Part shown: one piece after another, positions 35,022 to 44,303 of the stretch
Numbering within the stretch: position 1 is the stretch's first letter
Layout: each line of letters opens with the position of its first letter
From: a virus
Direction: 5' to 3' (one strand)
DNA length: 60,369 bases
Virus record (IMG/VR): IMGVR_UViG_3300037963_002318
Coordinates: 1-60,369 of that record
Translations under genes and position numbers: made by a program
Notes under the pieces: generated by a model
Told to the model about the DNA's origin: nothing
Database searches by the model: none
What the model saw: only the letters and a program-made list of their open reading frames with translations

Positions 35022-35432
35022 TTAAGCCGCCCTACAAAGGACAGGAATCAAATCTCCGCTAGCAGGGGTTATTCCATCTTCACCCATGTAGTAGCCTACA
35101 AACTTTGCGCCTGTGGAAGTAGTGTGAACGAATCCATCGTTGTTGTCATCAACATACAATGATTCTCCGGTCTTTAGCACACCGCCGCCAACACACTTAA
35201 TCATTTGAACACCGGTCAAAGGAACGATAGATACTGTTCCTGTTCCAGCCGCTTCAAGTGCGCCGCTTGCATCTCTGCTCGATTCGTCAATTGTTACACC
35301 GATTGGTACATCTGCTTTCGCAGTTGTAATCATAATACCAGCCGCATTATACTTGACAAGCAAGCCCATGCTGGCAAAGGTATTCTGAATGTCCGCACAG
35401 TTAACAGGGTCTAATCCGCTATACATACTCAT
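35022..35432 (-). CDS. Capsid decoration (cement) protein
   Basis: 136 residues, small and strand-rich (GTVSIVPLTGVQMIKCVGG; TGESLYVDDNNDGFV), as in DUF2190-like or lambda gpD-like decoration proteins. Its position just before the capsid gene and the matching strong ribosome site (GGAGATGATG) suggest near-equal expression. Confidence 0.65.
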   Translation of the reverse strand: MSMYSGLDPVNCADIQNTFASMGLLVKYNAAGIMITTAKADVPIGVTIDESSRDASGALEAAGTGTVSIVPLTGVQMIKCVGGGVLKTGESLYVDDNNDGFVHTTSTGAKFVGYYMGEDGITPASGDLIPVLCRAA

Positions 35433-35448
35433 TTTTCATCATCTCCAT

Positions 35449-37713
35449 TTAGTTTTTTAATTCCTCATACCTTAGTGCAGGTGTTTCATCAGATGCGATA
35501 AAGCCGTTGTAGGCATTTACCCAACTGTTGTAGCATCTTGCGTATAGGGACTGTGGGGACTCAACGAGTTGACCGTTGAGATAGTTTGCGACTACCGGTT
35601 CTTCTGATACTTCTTCAGAAGCCTCGACAGGCTGAGAGGAAACGGACTCGACAGGTGCCATATCAATTACTGGCTCACTGACTGGTTCCGGGCGGGATGC
35701 CTCCCAAGAAGCAATCATGCTTTCAAGGGTTTCCATTGTAAAGTCATCGTGGCCGCTTAGTCCCAAATCTGAGGCTTTGCGTACCAATTCCATTCTATCT
35801 TCTTCTGCTCTTGCAGTTTCAGCCGCCTCGAACTCAGCGATTCGAGCCTTTTCTAAAACCAAAGAAGCCTTTAGTGCTTCAATTTCAGAAGCCAAGTTTT
35901 CCATTTCGTTAACATCATCGGTCATTATCTTCACCTTCGACTGAACAGGGCTACTATCGGTTTGATACTTAATAGTTTCATTTGCTTCAACCCTTTCGAC
36001 TTTTTCTATGTTAGCCTCGGGGTACGCCGGTCTGTGTACAATTGCTAAGTGGTCAAACTTGAAATCGTCTGCGAACCACATAGTAGGCCGACCGCCTTCG
36101 ACTTCTGCCTCAATAACTTCTGATGGGACACCTGTTCCGCCAATAGATACTCCGTAATCAGTCTTCATCCATAGGCCGGACTCAAGAGCCTCGAATAATT
36201 CCGGTCTGCGTACTTCTGCTACATACTTTACTATGTAGCCACCATTCCTTTCGTGATAGGAACCCTTTGTAACGGTTCCTACAATAGCCTCATCAACTCC
36301 ACCATTCATGTTACGAGTGAATCTGCCGTTCTGCGCTTTTGGATGATTTAATGTTACATCTGCGCCGACCATATCATCTGCCAGCCTCTTAGCCAATTCC
36401 GGCCTAATTCCCCATGAGTTTTTGTTAACTCCTTCATGGAATGCGGTTCCGCTAATTCTAATAATTGTTTCACCAGTAGTGGCTACAATAGAAGTTTCAA
36501 CTTCAAGAATGTCAATGTCCAAAGTAACTGCAACTCTAACGCATTTACCATCACGCATTTCCTTGCCGGGTGGACAGGTGTCACCATAGTCGCTCATGTA
36601 TTCATCCTTCTTTTTGTAACCTTCGACTTCTTCACGCTTCGGTGGAATGTCCTTGCCTTGGTTCTTTTCCATGTATTCTTCATGGGTCTTTCCGGGCATA
36701 TAGACCTTCATTCCATCTTCTTCATGTGTGTGTATGCCATCAAGCCCCATTTCCTTTGCTCTATCCATAGCCTCGCCCGGATTGTCAAATACATCTTTGC
36801 GAATCATCTTGGATATAAACTCCTCAAACATCTGCTCCTCAGAAGCCTTTCGTGGGTGTCCCTTTGGTAATAGGTCATTGTCTTGTGTGTATTTAGGATT
36901 AGATGGCTTGCCGCTTCTAACTAACTTTAGGAATGCGTTAACTCTTGCCATAGACCATGCGGCTCTTGAAACTCCGGGCCTGTGAGAAGTGGAGTATGCG
37001 CCTGCACCCCTACGATAAACTGCCTTGAGCATACCAAGTGTAACCTTTCTATCAGACTTTTCATTGTGTGCCGCTACCTTCTTTTTCAATGAGTTAGTAA
37101 CTGCTTCTGAAAAAGTAACCTTGCCGCTTGAATCTTTAGCAGAATCCTTTTTGTTTTTTGGAGAGCCTTTGATTCTATCTTTTTTAGGGGCTGGTGTGTC
37201 CGGGTCGCTTGCGCTAAGTGGTTCGTCATCACAACAGTCGCTACCGCAACCGCAATCTTCGTCAGCCTTTACCTTAGCACCACTGCGCCATTGATAGCAA
37301 GACCAGTATCGGGCTTTCCACTTTGGGCCGGGACTTGCACAATTATGCCTGTCACGGAACGCTTTGCGCCTCTTAGGGTCGTCACGCTTAATTTCCATGT
37401 TAGGGTCGCCAAAGCGAACTATGACTACTTTGCCGGATTCGTTTTTTGTATATACTGCAAACTTTTTGCTTTCGCCCGGTGTGCGGAATGGTTTGTTTAG
37501 TGTAACTTTGCGACCTTGATATTCAGCCGCCGTTACATCTTCTGCGCCCCAATCTTCGTATTCTTCTGAGGCGGTCTTATCTTTGTCATCAAAATAAGAA
37601 CTGCATACTGCGGCTCTTTGTTGAGGATTACCAAACTCGTCATTCATTTTATCATCGGCCATACAACGGCTCATAAAATCATCACGGCTTTCGCTGGGAT
37701 TAGGGGTTGGCAT
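35449..37713 (-). CDS. Prohead protease fused to scaffold, with extra N-terminal domains
   Basis: 754 residues. The N-terminus has PTPNPSESRDDFMSRCM, seen at the start of some marine phage protease proteins. Next come a Cys-rich part (YWSCYQW, CGCGSDCC, about 130-168) and a helical domain with RRGAGAYSTSHRPGVSRAAW (about 225). The protease region follows (about 405-585: ISGTAFHEGVN, TLNHPK, FKFDHLAIVHRPAYPEA), and then a coiled-coil scaffold to the end. It would mature the capsid and then be lost. Confidence 0.75.
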   Translation of the reverse strand: MPTPNPSESRDDFMSRCMADDKMNDEFGNPQQRAAVCSSYFDDKDKTASEEYEDWGAEDVTAAEYQGRKVTLNKPFRTPGESKKFAVYTKNESGKVVIVRFGDPNMEIKRDDPKRRKAFRDRHNCASPGPKWKARYWSCYQWRSGAKVKADEDCGCGSDCCDDEPLSASDPDTPAPKKDRIKGSPKNKKDSAKDSSGKVTFSEAVTNSLKKKVAAHNEKSDRKVTLGMLKAVYRRGAGAYSTSHRPGVSRAAWSMARVNAFLKLVRSGKPSNPKYTQDNDLLPKGHPRKASEEQMFEEFISKMIRKDVFDNPGEAMDRAKEMGLDGIHTHEEDGMKVYMPGKTHEEYMEKNQGKDIPPKREEVEGYKKKDEYMSDYGDTCPPGKEMRDGKCVRVAVTLDIDILEVETSIVATTGETIIRISGTAFHEGVNKNSWGIRPELAKRLADDMVGADVTLNHPKAQNGRFTRNMNGGVDEAIVGTVTKGSYHERNGGYIVKYVAEVRRPELFEALESGLWMKTDYGVSIGGTGVPSEVIEAEVEGGRPTMWFADDFKFDHLAIVHRPAYPEANIEKVERVEANETIKYQTDSSPVQSKVKIMTDDVNEMENLASEIEALKASLVLEKARIAEFEAAETARAEEDRMELVRKASDLGLSGHDDFTMETLESMIASWEASRPEPVSEPVIDMAPVESVSSQPVEASEEVSEEPVVANYLNGQLVESPQSLYARCYNSWVNAYNGFIASDETPALRYEELKN

Positions 37714-37724
37714 AACTACCTGTG

Positions 37725-38201
37725 TTAACGGTCTGACTTAATATCATTTCTCCATATTTGCTGGCCTTCTAAAACTATACTTTCGTATAACCAGTTGGGC
37801 ATCAAATCTTGAATATCTTCTGCGGTGTTGACTTTAGTGTAGCCTAATTTTGTTACAACCTTAACTAAGTTTTGCATTTGTGTATCTTCAATTGGATTGA
37901 TGACTGTTACTTTGCTTATGTTCTGCATATGTGGCGCATTGTTTCTATACTCTAATAGTAAAGTATGTAGTCCTTTGCCTCGCCAACCCCTACGAACATA
38001 AGTGTTGCCTACAAACGCATAATCACTACTCATTCGTAGGGATGATGTGTATGCTATGGGTAGTTTATCTTCATACAAAACCCAATAACAGGCTTTGTCA
38101 TAGATACCCGGATAACCTTTGTCACTGGCTCTTGGTAACTTCGAGCCCCAAGCATTCTCTAAACCTTCGTGTGTTAAGATATAATCAAAGTGCAGATTCA
38201 C
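37725..38201 (-). CDS. GNAT-family acetyltransferase-like protein
   Basis: 158 residues. The acetyl-CoA-binding motif A appears as NTYVRRGWRGKGLHTLLL (R-x-x-G-x-G), after a strand with KLPIAYTSSLR. The later part has a typical fourth-strand/helix (KVTVINPIED, LVKVVTKLGYTKV). Odd in position: between portal and protease genes. Possible roles are capsid acetylation or modification of host proteins; substrate unknown. Confidence 0.7.
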   Translation of the reverse strand: MNLHFDYILTHEGLENAWGSKLPRASDKGYPGIYDKACYWVLYEDKLPIAYTSSLRMSSDYAFVGNTYVRRGWRGKGLHTLLLEYRNNAPHMQNISKVTVINPIEDTQMQNLVKVVTKLGYTKVNTAEDIQDLMPNWLYESIVLEGQQIWRNDIKSDR

Positions 38202-38205
38202 TTTA

Positions 38206-38643
38206 TCACTTCTTTTTCTGAACAGGTTTTAGAGTAGCGACATTCAAATCGCTTCTTAGTTTATCCATTTCCTGTGAATGCTCTTGAGCCATTTGTGCAA
38301 GAAGGTGCTTGTGCTTTTGCTCTAACTTCTCTAATTCAATTACATGCTCTTTGTGCGCTCCGTCACGCTCTCGGTCATGCTTTAATTCAATAGGGATATT
38401 GTCAACTTCTTGAGTCTGCTCAGACTCCCACATACGCAACACAGTTTGTAACGCAGGTGCCGCAGTACCGCCAATAATAGCGATAAGTGCAATAAATCCA
38501 TCAAGATTCATCAACACAACATCGGGTTTCCATATACCCATAGCAACCACTGAACCACAGGCCATAAGCCATAGATAGATTGCTGGTATAACTGTGCGCT
38601 TTACCATACGGTCGTTAAACGACTGATTCTTTTTATTCTTCAT
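38206..38643 (-). CDS. Membrane protein with C-terminal coiled coil
   Basis: 145 residues from ATG 38643. Two hydrophobic helices (AIYLWLMACGSVVAMGIW and GFIALIAIIGGTAAPALQ) are followed by a long charged coiled coil (KEHVIELEKLEQKHKHLLAQ). It overlaps the portal gene by 11 bases. It resembles small phage membrane proteins of unknown job; a holin or membrane-linked assembly factor is possible. Confidence 0.55.
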   Translation of the reverse strand: MKNKKNQSFNDRMVKRTVIPAIYLWLMACGSVVAMGIWKPDVVLMNLDGFIALIAIIGGTAAPALQTVLRMWESEQTQEVDNIPIELKHDRERDGAHKEHVIELEKLEQKHKHLLAQMAQEHSQEMDKLRSDLNVATLKPVQKKK

Positions 38644-40033
38644 TTGTTTCACCATCCAAGTTTTCGGGCTTATTCTCGTTTTGCCGAGGCATCTCTCCCA
38701 TACCGGTCTTAGTCGGAGCCTTGTATCTTTGTTTGCCTAACTCGGGCGACTCTCTCGGTAGGTCTAATTCCATACGGGCTTCGTTTAAGGTAGTAATACC
38801 TGCTTCATAAGCCAACACGGTTCTTCGAGTTGTTTCAAACGGCGATTCTTCATCCATAGGGTCAAACTCCAATTTTGGTATATCTCCTTTTCGATGAGGA
38901 ATGCCAAGCAACTCTAAGTGCTTAGAGAATAAGCGTTGAATAGACTGTCCTAAAATTGTTTGTAATCTGCGGATAGATTGCACCGACCACTGAGAAGCGT
39001 TAAATGTAGCCGCAAAAGTTGAGCCACGCTCTTGACCCATAGAAACTCTTGGGACATGAAGCACTGCTGAAATGTCTGCATTAACATTGTCAAGGAATGT
39101 TGAATTATCCGGCACTGTATTTTTCAAATCCACAAACTCCATATTAACATAATGCGGTAGGATAGGCACTTGGTCTGAGCGTAGTCCATCAAGAAGTGAG
39201 CCCACGCTATCCATAATATTTTCAAGGCGTTCTGCGGCTTCATCGGGGTCTTGGATATTTTCAATAGCCTCGGGGCCAATAGTGATGTATTGCTTTGTCA
39301 GACTATCTTCGAGTGCAATACGATTATTCATACTGTTATACTTAGCACGAATCGCTTGCTTTAGTGCGGAGAAGCGGGATGCACCCCATACACCGTATGT
39401 CCAGCGACCCATTCTATCCATATACCAGTGAGAGCGATAGTCAATCTTAATGTGCATGATTTCCTTCACAGAATACTTCGCTTTGTTTGGTGCGTTTTCC
39501 TTATACAAGTAAAACTTAGGTTCATAGATAGCGTATTCTTTTGTAGCCGAGAATGGTATCTTTCTATCATCAACAATAGTGACTTGGCTAACAGGTAGTG
39601 ATTGTATTGCAGTTATACCAACCCCCGATTTACCTACCAATTTGTTAATATCATTTCCATAAACCATCAAATTACGCATGGCATTTATCAGGAAATCGTC
39701 GAAATCAAGAACATCTTCTGTCAAATCTTTGATTGCGGTTCTAATTTGTGCGTTGCGCCCACCAACTAATCGGTATTTGTTTGCAGTTAGGCTGATAGTC
39801 CTAACTGCTCCGTTTAATTCGGGGTCAAAGTTAAGCATGTCATCGTATAAATCAAACTCATTTGTGTTGTTAAATGTAGTTTGGGTCATATCTTCAGTAT
39901 CTTTTACGATATTGCTAATACCAGCAGACATAATTTCAAATGGAGTTTTCATTCCTTTACCTGTTGTTACCTTAATTGGTACCGGTTCTGCCGCCACGAC
40001 AGAAGTTTTTTTGAAAGGGTTCCACCATGCCAT
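38633..40033 (-). CDS. Portal protein
   Basis: 466 residues. The pattern of HK97/SPP1-type portals is present: N-terminal wing, DDMLNFDPELNGAVRTI, the beta clip, a stem/crown and the late FNASQWSVQSIRRLQTI helix. The Pro/Glu-rich C-terminus is flexible. It lies between the terminase and protease genes, as usual, and would form the twelve-fold ring for DNA entry. Confidence 0.88.
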   Translation of the reverse strand: MAWWNPFKKTSVVAAEPVPIKVTTGKGMKTPFEIMSAGISNIVKDTEDMTQTTFNNTNEFDLYDDMLNFDPELNGAVRTISLTANKYRLVGGRNAQIRTAIKDLTEDVLDFDDFLINAMRNLMVYGNDINKLVGKSGVGITAIQSLPVSQVTIVDDRKIPFSATKEYAIYEPKFYLYKENAPNKAKYSVKEIMHIKIDYRSHWYMDRMGRWTYGVWGASRFSALKQAIRAKYNSMNNRIALEDSLTKQYITIGPEAIENIQDPDEAAERLENIMDSVGSLLDGLRSDQVPILPHYVNMEFVDLKNTVPDNSTFLDNVNADISAVLHVPRVSMGQERGSTFAATFNASQWSVQSIRRLQTILGQSIQRLFSKHLELLGIPHRKGDIPKLEFDPMDEESPFETTRRTVLAYEAGITTLNEARMELDLPRESPELGKQRYKAPTKTGMGEMPRQNENKPENLDGETNEE

Positions 40034-40060
40034 GCAATTACCTACTTATCGTGCGTTATT

Positions 40061-40186
40061 TCAAGGTTCAGTGTCCCAAATAGACTTTTTTCGCTTTTTG
40101 CGTTTATACACCCACACCGCAACCCCGAGCCAAAACAGGACTTCTAAAATTATGAGACCGATTCCTATGTCAAATATCTCATCCAT
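40061..40186 (-). CDS. Small membrane protein (41 residues)
   Basis: One hydrophobic helix (IGIGLIILEVLFWLGVAVWV, about residues 7-26) followed by a basic patch (KRKKRKK). GTGATTG precedes the ATG. It fills the gap between terminase and portal. Function unknown. Confidence 0.5.
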   Translation of the reverse strand: MDEIFDIGIGLIILEVLFWLGVAVWVYKRKKRKKSIWDTEP

Positions 40187-40190
40187 TCAA

Positions 40191-41708
40191 TCACAACCTA
40201 ACATATTTGCTTGATGATGGTCTGCGTTTATTAGTTTTTGGGTTCTTTTTATTCTTAGACCAGCCACCCATGCTGGTTGTTTTGGAAATCATAGGCATTT
40301 GGTCGTTTTGTTTTGGTTTGAATTGGTCTATTGCGTGTGCCAAAGCCATAACAGTATCGTTATGTTTGCCGACATCAACAATCTCGCCGTTTTTCCAAAC
40401 ATGCGCCTCTAACTCATCGAGAATAATGTTGACTTTTTTCCGAGTAGCGTCATCCCCATAGGGGAATACTACTAACTTGCGCTCAAACCAAACTCGCAAG
40501 CGATTCATTAGACCTTGCTTGAGTCCTTTGTTGGATGCTTTGGATGGGCGATAGTCCAAATGTCCCCCCTTTTGCTCTATGACTGTTTGATATAGTCGCT
40601 GAAAACCTACATCTTCAGCCGCAACGGGGGCACCATAATGTTTAGCCCACTCAATAATTGTGTCTGCTTGCCTGTCCGGCGGAAAATCATTTTTGCGCCA
40701 CATATCAACAAAATGAATATACCCCTGTTCATCTTGACGCAAACATATTAAGACGGAGTAATCTTTGCCTATACCATGAGCAGGGTCGAAACCGAGGATG
40801 AAACGGGAACCATCGTGGAGTTGACTGTCGAAACCACTAATGGCTCCTATGTCTATGTGTTCTCGGATGAGGTGCCTGTTGAAAACTTGGGAGTCATCAT
40901 CCACGACCTTGCACAAATACTCCTGTGCGAAAGCGAGGTCATCGTCTATGCTGATTTTTTGTTCCAGCAAAAACTCGGTGGGTCTAAACTCGGGCCACAG
41001 TGGCAGTAGTGGGATATTATCGGGGTCGGCTCTATGCTCATCCCAATTAGGAAATGCAGACCAAACGCCGGATTTCCAAACCTGCTTTGCTTTTTCGGAT
41101 AGCATTTCAGTATGATATAGGTCGGTGTGGGACATTGGTGTGCCTACACAAAATAATGATGTGCCGGGGTCAAGCATAGGAGTTACTACCTTCTTGAACC
41201 ATTCTGATACTGAGTCCATAGTCATGTCACCCATTTCAGCGAGAACATCATCGAGTGCTACTACCGCAGGGTGTTCTCCACGAATAGCGGAACCCACACC
41301 TGTTGCTTGAATCCAAGCACCGTTAGTAAATTGAATCCTTTGTTTGTTAGAACGCTTTTCATCAAGATACTTTCGTAATTCGGGGTGACGGCGCATATCC
41401 GTTTTGATTTCCTCAAGACGGTTTGTAGCCTGTCGTATGCTGGCTGAGAATAGCCATACTTCAATAGGTTGCCCGTGTCTTTGCTCGAATAGACACATAT
41501 GCAGTAGTTTTACTCGAAGAGTAGCCGACTTGCTATGGGAGCGAGGGGCAATAATACAGACACGGTGGACTTGGGCACCTTTGCGGTTGCCGTATAATTC
41601 CATCCACTCATCTATGTGGTCTGCCCACTTGTATTCGGGTGAGAGCCATTCATAGAAATGTTTGATGTCATGGCGTGAACGCTCGAAGTTGAAGTTGGGC
41701 ATTACCAT
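40191..41708 (-). CDS. terL: Terminase large subunit
   Basis: 505 residues. The ATPase has Walker A APRSHSKSA (residues 54-62), Walker B VVALDDVLAE and the coupling motif CVGTP. The C-terminal nuclease has GFDPAHGIGKDYS, AAEDVGFQ and KHNDTVMALAHA with the expected acidic residues. The C-terminal tail is basic. Its ATG shares a base with the previous stop (TAATG). Confidence 0.92.
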   Translation of the reverse strand: MVMPNFNFERSRHDIKHFYEWLSPEYKWADHIDEWMELYGNRKGAQVHRVCIIAPRSHSKSATLRVKLLHMCLFEQRHGQPIEVWLFSASIRQATNRLEEIKTDMRRHPELRKYLDEKRSNKQRIQFTNGAWIQATGVGSAIRGEHPAVVALDDVLAEMGDMTMDSVSEWFKKVVTPMLDPGTSLFCVGTPMSHTDLYHTEMLSEKAKQVWKSGVWSAFPNWDEHRADPDNIPLLPLWPEFRPTEFLLEQKISIDDDLAFAQEYLCKVVDDDSQVFNRHLIREHIDIGAISGFDSQLHDGSRFILGFDPAHGIGKDYSVLICLRQDEQGYIHFVDMWRKNDFPPDRQADTIIEWAKHYGAPVAAEDVGFQRLYQTVIEQKGGHLDYRPSKASNKGLKQGLMNRLRVWFERKLVVFPYGDDATRKKVNIILDELEAHVWKNGEIVDVGKHNDTVMALAHAIDQFKPKQNDQMPMISKTTSMGGWSKNKKNPKTNKRRPSSSKYVRL

Positions 41709-41854
41709 TATCGCACCACCCTCATGTTACCACAATAAACTGTGCGTTTTTGTTTTGGGCACCATTTGGTGCATGAAGTGTAACAAGCGTTTGCTTCACG
41801 ACCACAGTTGTTACATTTGCGTAACTTTCTATGGAATCTGTGTCCTCCAGCCAT
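41708..41854 (-). CDS. Small Cys-rich zinc protein (48 residues)
   Basis: Six cysteines and several histidines (CNNCGR, then C-x3-C-x3-C). KRTVYCG follows. It lies between the metallophosphoesterase and terminase genes, where some phages encode an HNH or small terminase; no HNH motif is present. It may be a zinc cofactor of packaging. Confidence 0.55.
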   Translation of the reverse strand: MAGGHRFHRKLRKCNNCGREANACYTSCTKWCPKQKRTVYCGNMRVVR

Positions 41855-41856
41855 AC

Positions 41857-43224
41857 TTATTCCTCATGGACTACTGGTGCGAATAGAGAACCGATGTAGC
41901 CCTCCTTTTCGTCAATTAGATATGCGGCCAAACCTGCGGTGCTAGTAGTGTAACCTGCTCTTGCGTGGTATCTGTCGTGACCTGCAAGGGATGGCATCTG
42001 CACAATTAGGCATCCGTCTTTTTCGGTTAAGCGTTGGTGGTGAAGGTGTCCGTGGAACCATACTCTATGGTCGGTCTGTCCCCACTGCTTCTTTGCTTCG
42101 TTAGCCATTAGACCAGCAAGGCTATTGGTCTTTTTAAGTCCGTCACCGTGGGTGAATCCAAGCAGTGTTGAACCGTACACTAGGTAACGGCGGTTAAAGG
42201 AGGATATGGTAATTGTGACATCATTACAACCTTCGTATGCCGCAGATAGATACATCATCAGTGCGATAGTGGAATGGCGGTCGTGATTGCCAGCCATCAT
42301 TACTACTTCGACAGGTGCGATTTGTCGCATCAAGTCAATGTGTTCTCGGGCCAACTTGCATCCGGTAATAAGGATTTCAGCAGGGGAGCCGCACATATCT
42401 TGCAGGGTTCCCTTAGTAGTAGTACCTTGGTCGTTATCAACATGGAACCAATCGGAGCCAGCACCTACATAGATTTTTTCGGGAGCAGATGGGATTCTGC
42501 TAACAAGGCTTTCGGTCTTTTCCATTAGACGCTTTCGTGCCTCCTCGAAGTTGTATGTTTCACCTACTTCATCCTCCCAGCCGTGTTTTCCCCAGTGGAA
42601 ATCGGTAGGACATACTACTAGGGCGTATGGTGAAGGAGCCACAGGTAATTTTAGTTTCGGCACTTTGGATGCGGCTTTTGGTAGGTCTTTGAGATAGTTT
42701 AGTTTCCACTCAAGGTCACGCCACTTGACCGCATCTTCTTCGAGAGCCTTGCGTTCACGCTTGTATATTTCCTGTGCGGCGTTGTGTTTGCGCTGGGATA
42801 ACAAGTCGTCAATGTGTTGCTCGGGTTCATCCAGCAGTTGTTCGTTAGATAGCGGGACTGTGGAGTGCGTAACCTTGTGCGCTCTTTTCCAAGCCAAGAA
42901 GTGTTCAACTGGCATATCGTATTTGAGTGCCATTTCGGAGGCGGTCAACGGGGTGCCGTCAAAACCGGAGTAGTCACGGAGCATGGCTCGGTGCTTTTCG
43001 CCGGACATGCTGATGTCCCCAAAAGTGAGGGCCGTAATGTATGTGTCGGAGGACTCGTCGTAGGAGTATGAATCGTCTTTTACTTCGCTCTCGTAATTGA
43101 TTAGGCGCATCTCCCACGCCTTCACTGTTGAGTCGGGGTAGTATTGGTTTAGTAGTCGTGCGTAGCCGATTCTGCTACCGGGGTGTTCATCCATGTGCTT
43201 TAGTATCGTGTCTTGATGGGACAT
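41857..43224 (-). CDS. Metallophosphoesterase with N-terminal HTH-like region
   Basis: 455 residues. Residues about 1-180 are helical and partly HTH-like (LTASEMALKYDMPVEHFLAW). The calcineurin-like core starts near residue 205: DFHWGKHG, GAGSDWFHVDN, AGNHDRH and HGHLHHQ carry the metal-binding residues. Such proteins often stand at the head of phage packaging modules; substrate unknown. It opens the virion block, with its promoter at 43239-43255. Confidence 0.8.
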   Translation of the reverse strand: MSHQDTILKHMDEHPGSRIGYARLLNQYYPDSTVKAWEMRLINYESEVKDDSYSYDESSDTYITALTFGDISMSGEKHRAMLRDYSGFDGTPLTASEMALKYDMPVEHFLAWKRAHKVTHSTVPLSNEQLLDEPEQHIDDLLSQRKHNAAQEIYKRERKALEEDAVKWRDLEWKLNYLKDLPKAASKVPKLKLPVAPSPYALVVCPTDFHWGKHGWEDEVGETYNFEEARKRLMEKTESLVSRIPSAPEKIYVGAGSDWFHVDNDQGTTTKGTLQDMCGSPAEILITGCKLAREHIDLMRQIAPVEVVMMAGNHDRHSTIALMMYLSAAYEGCNDVTITISSFNRRYLVYGSTLLGFTHGDGLKKTNSLAGLMANEAKKQWGQTDHRVWFHGHLHHQRLTEKDGCLIVQMPSLAGHDRYHARAGYTTSTAGLAAYLIDEKEGYIGSLFAPVVHEE

Positions 43225-43238
43225 TAGTTATTGGGTGT

Positions 43239-43255
43239 GCCCGCCAGTTTATCAA
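43239..43255 (-). promoter_or_regulatory. Promoter of the virion block
   Basis: On the minus strand TTGATAAACTGGCGGGC begins 31 bases before ATG 43224. It shares ACTGGCGGG with the promoters at 5585 and 9329. No other promoter of this type was seen inside the 28-kb block, so the virion genes may depend largely on this start. Confidence 0.55.
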
Positions 43256-43345
43256 TGTTTTCCAAAAAAAAAAATCAAAAAAACGCATGGTGCTTGGCTG
43301 TCCCTATATGTATGATAGATGTGATTTTTGGCGACTCGCCTATTA

Positions 43346-43382
43346 GTAAAAACAGGGCAGTTTTTTGTGATGCCCAGCACTA
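43346..43382 (-). terminator. Hairpin terminator at the end of the accessory minus genes
   Basis: Minus-strand reading gives GGGCA...TGCCC separated by about 10 bases (43356-43375), followed by TGTTTTTACTAATA. It stands just after the stop of the gene at 43395 and upstream of the virion-block promoter, so it would insulate the two. It carries the TTACTAATA motif of the cassettes to its right. Confidence 0.5.
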
Positions 43383-43394
43383 GAGATTCTCGAC

Positions 43395-43601
43395 TCAATT
43401 TCTCAAGTCAAGAATCCACTGCGGAGCGTCTGAAGTACCCCAATTGTACGGCAGTACTTCAAACGGTACACAGCACCCAAATCCAAGGTTGGTCTTGGTT
43501 GCTAGTTTTTCTCCTACTATCTTCAGTGTACCACATCTGATACACCTAATCATGTTCGTTTTGTACATCTCTTTCCATTCTTTGTTACTCATCATTTTCA
43601 T
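43395..43601 (-). CDS. Small Cys-containing protein
   Basis: 68 residues. CIRCGTLK and GFGCCVPF give four cysteines that could hold one zinc. Its ATG shares a base with the upstream stop (TGATG), so translation is coupled. Function unknown. Confidence 0.5.
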   Translation of the reverse strand: MKMMSNKEWKEMYKTNMIRCIRCGTLKIVGEKLATKTNLGFGCCVPFEVLPYNWGTSDAPQWILDLRN

Positions 43602-43741
43602 CACTCATCTTCTTGGTTATACTCATGCTGTGTGCAATCTAAATCATGACCGTGGTCTAGTTTAGCATTACATTCTTCACATCTATCACAAGTGCATTCA
43701 TCAATTAGTTGGAAGCAATCTTCGCATGATTCCTCAGTCAT
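43601..43741 (-). CDS. Small Cys-rich acidic protein (46 residues)
   Basis: Seven cysteines in short spacing (SCEDC, CTCDRCEEC, then one near the end) and three histidines, so probably one or two zinc sites. Rich in Asp and Glu. It lies between the 43745 and 43395 genes in one coupled group. Confidence 0.5.
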   Translation of the reverse strand: MTEESCEDCFQLIDECTCDRCEECNAKLDHGHDLDCTQHEYNQEDE

Positions 43742-43744
43742 TCT

Positions 43745-44149
43745 TCATGCCTCCTCAAATTGTTGGAATGTGGTGTCTGTGTTATCACACTCAATCTCAT
43801 AGACTAATCGTGGCGGTAGTTTCGCTTTAGGTGCCAAGTCGCTTGGACTGTTCAAGTTGTAGTCAATTGGTGGCAGGTTATCCCACTGAATTGATGTGTC
43901 CTTCTTTGTCTCCCTTGCCTTCTTCAGCATATCATCTAGTGTATGCTCATGCTTGGTAACAATGATGTCAAACCATCCCTCGCCATCATCTTCGATTGTC
44001 CAATCAATAGCGAATGCGTGGCAGTATTCGCACCAGCACTCCTCTCCTGTTCTGTCTGTTATCCAGTGATGTTCACCTTCTCCGCATGTATCGTTATTAT
44101 CTCCGACCATGCACCGACGACCACACCACCCCTTATCAATACTCCTCAC
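43745..44149 (-). CDS. Hypothetical protein with N-terminal zinc-type cysteines
   Basis: 134 residues from GTG 44149. CGRRC, CGEGEHH and CWCEYCH (residues 9-43) form a Cys/His cluster; the rest is acidic with a Pro-rich part. First gene of a three-gene group behind cassette 44221-44303. A CGCTGGATATGTGG element stands just before the start. Confidence 0.5.
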   Translation of the reverse strand: MRSIDKGWCGRRCMVGDNNDTCGEGEHHWITDRTGEECWCEYCHAFAIDWTIEDDGEGWFDIIVTKHEHTLDDMLKKARETKKDTSIQWDNLPPIDYNLNSPSDLAPKAKLPPRLVYEIECDNTDTTFQQFEEA

Positions 44150-44152
44150 ATA

Positions 44153-44275
44153 TGCACCACATATCCAGCGATTTCAAGACCTAATCCAAATCACCACGAA
44201 ATCATATAATCATCATATATCAGTAAGGTACTGCCCCCGGCTCAGTAAATAGAGAGAGAGAAAGAGAAAAAGAGA
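44153..44275 (-). repeat. Intergenic cassette copy 1: polypyrimidine tract, TTACTGA motif, promoter
   Basis: Minus strand, in order: a (CT)n tract (44251-44278), TTACTGA, a short inverted repeat CAGTA/TACTG (44221-44233), an AT-rich stretch and CGCTGGATATG before the gene at 44149. The same order recurs at 44799-44860, 45302-45400, 46471-46536 and 47004-47122, and in part at 43341 and 51045. Confidence 0.65.
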
Positions 44276-44283
44276 GAGCCCCC

Positions 44284-44303
44284 CAGTGGAGCGAACTCCA
44301 CTG
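44284..44303 (-). terminator. UUCG-loop hairpin terminator
   Basis: CAGTGGAG and CTCCACTG pair perfectly (8 bp) around CGAA, which is a UUCG tetraloop on the minus strand. The (CT)n tract follows in place of a pure T run. It lies 49 bases after the stop of the 44352 gene. Confidence 0.65.

Noticed and set aside
43261-43283. A-rich run as a separate regulatory site
   Set aside because: It may simply be the T-rich upstream part of the virion-block promoter on the minus strand; no distinct motif.
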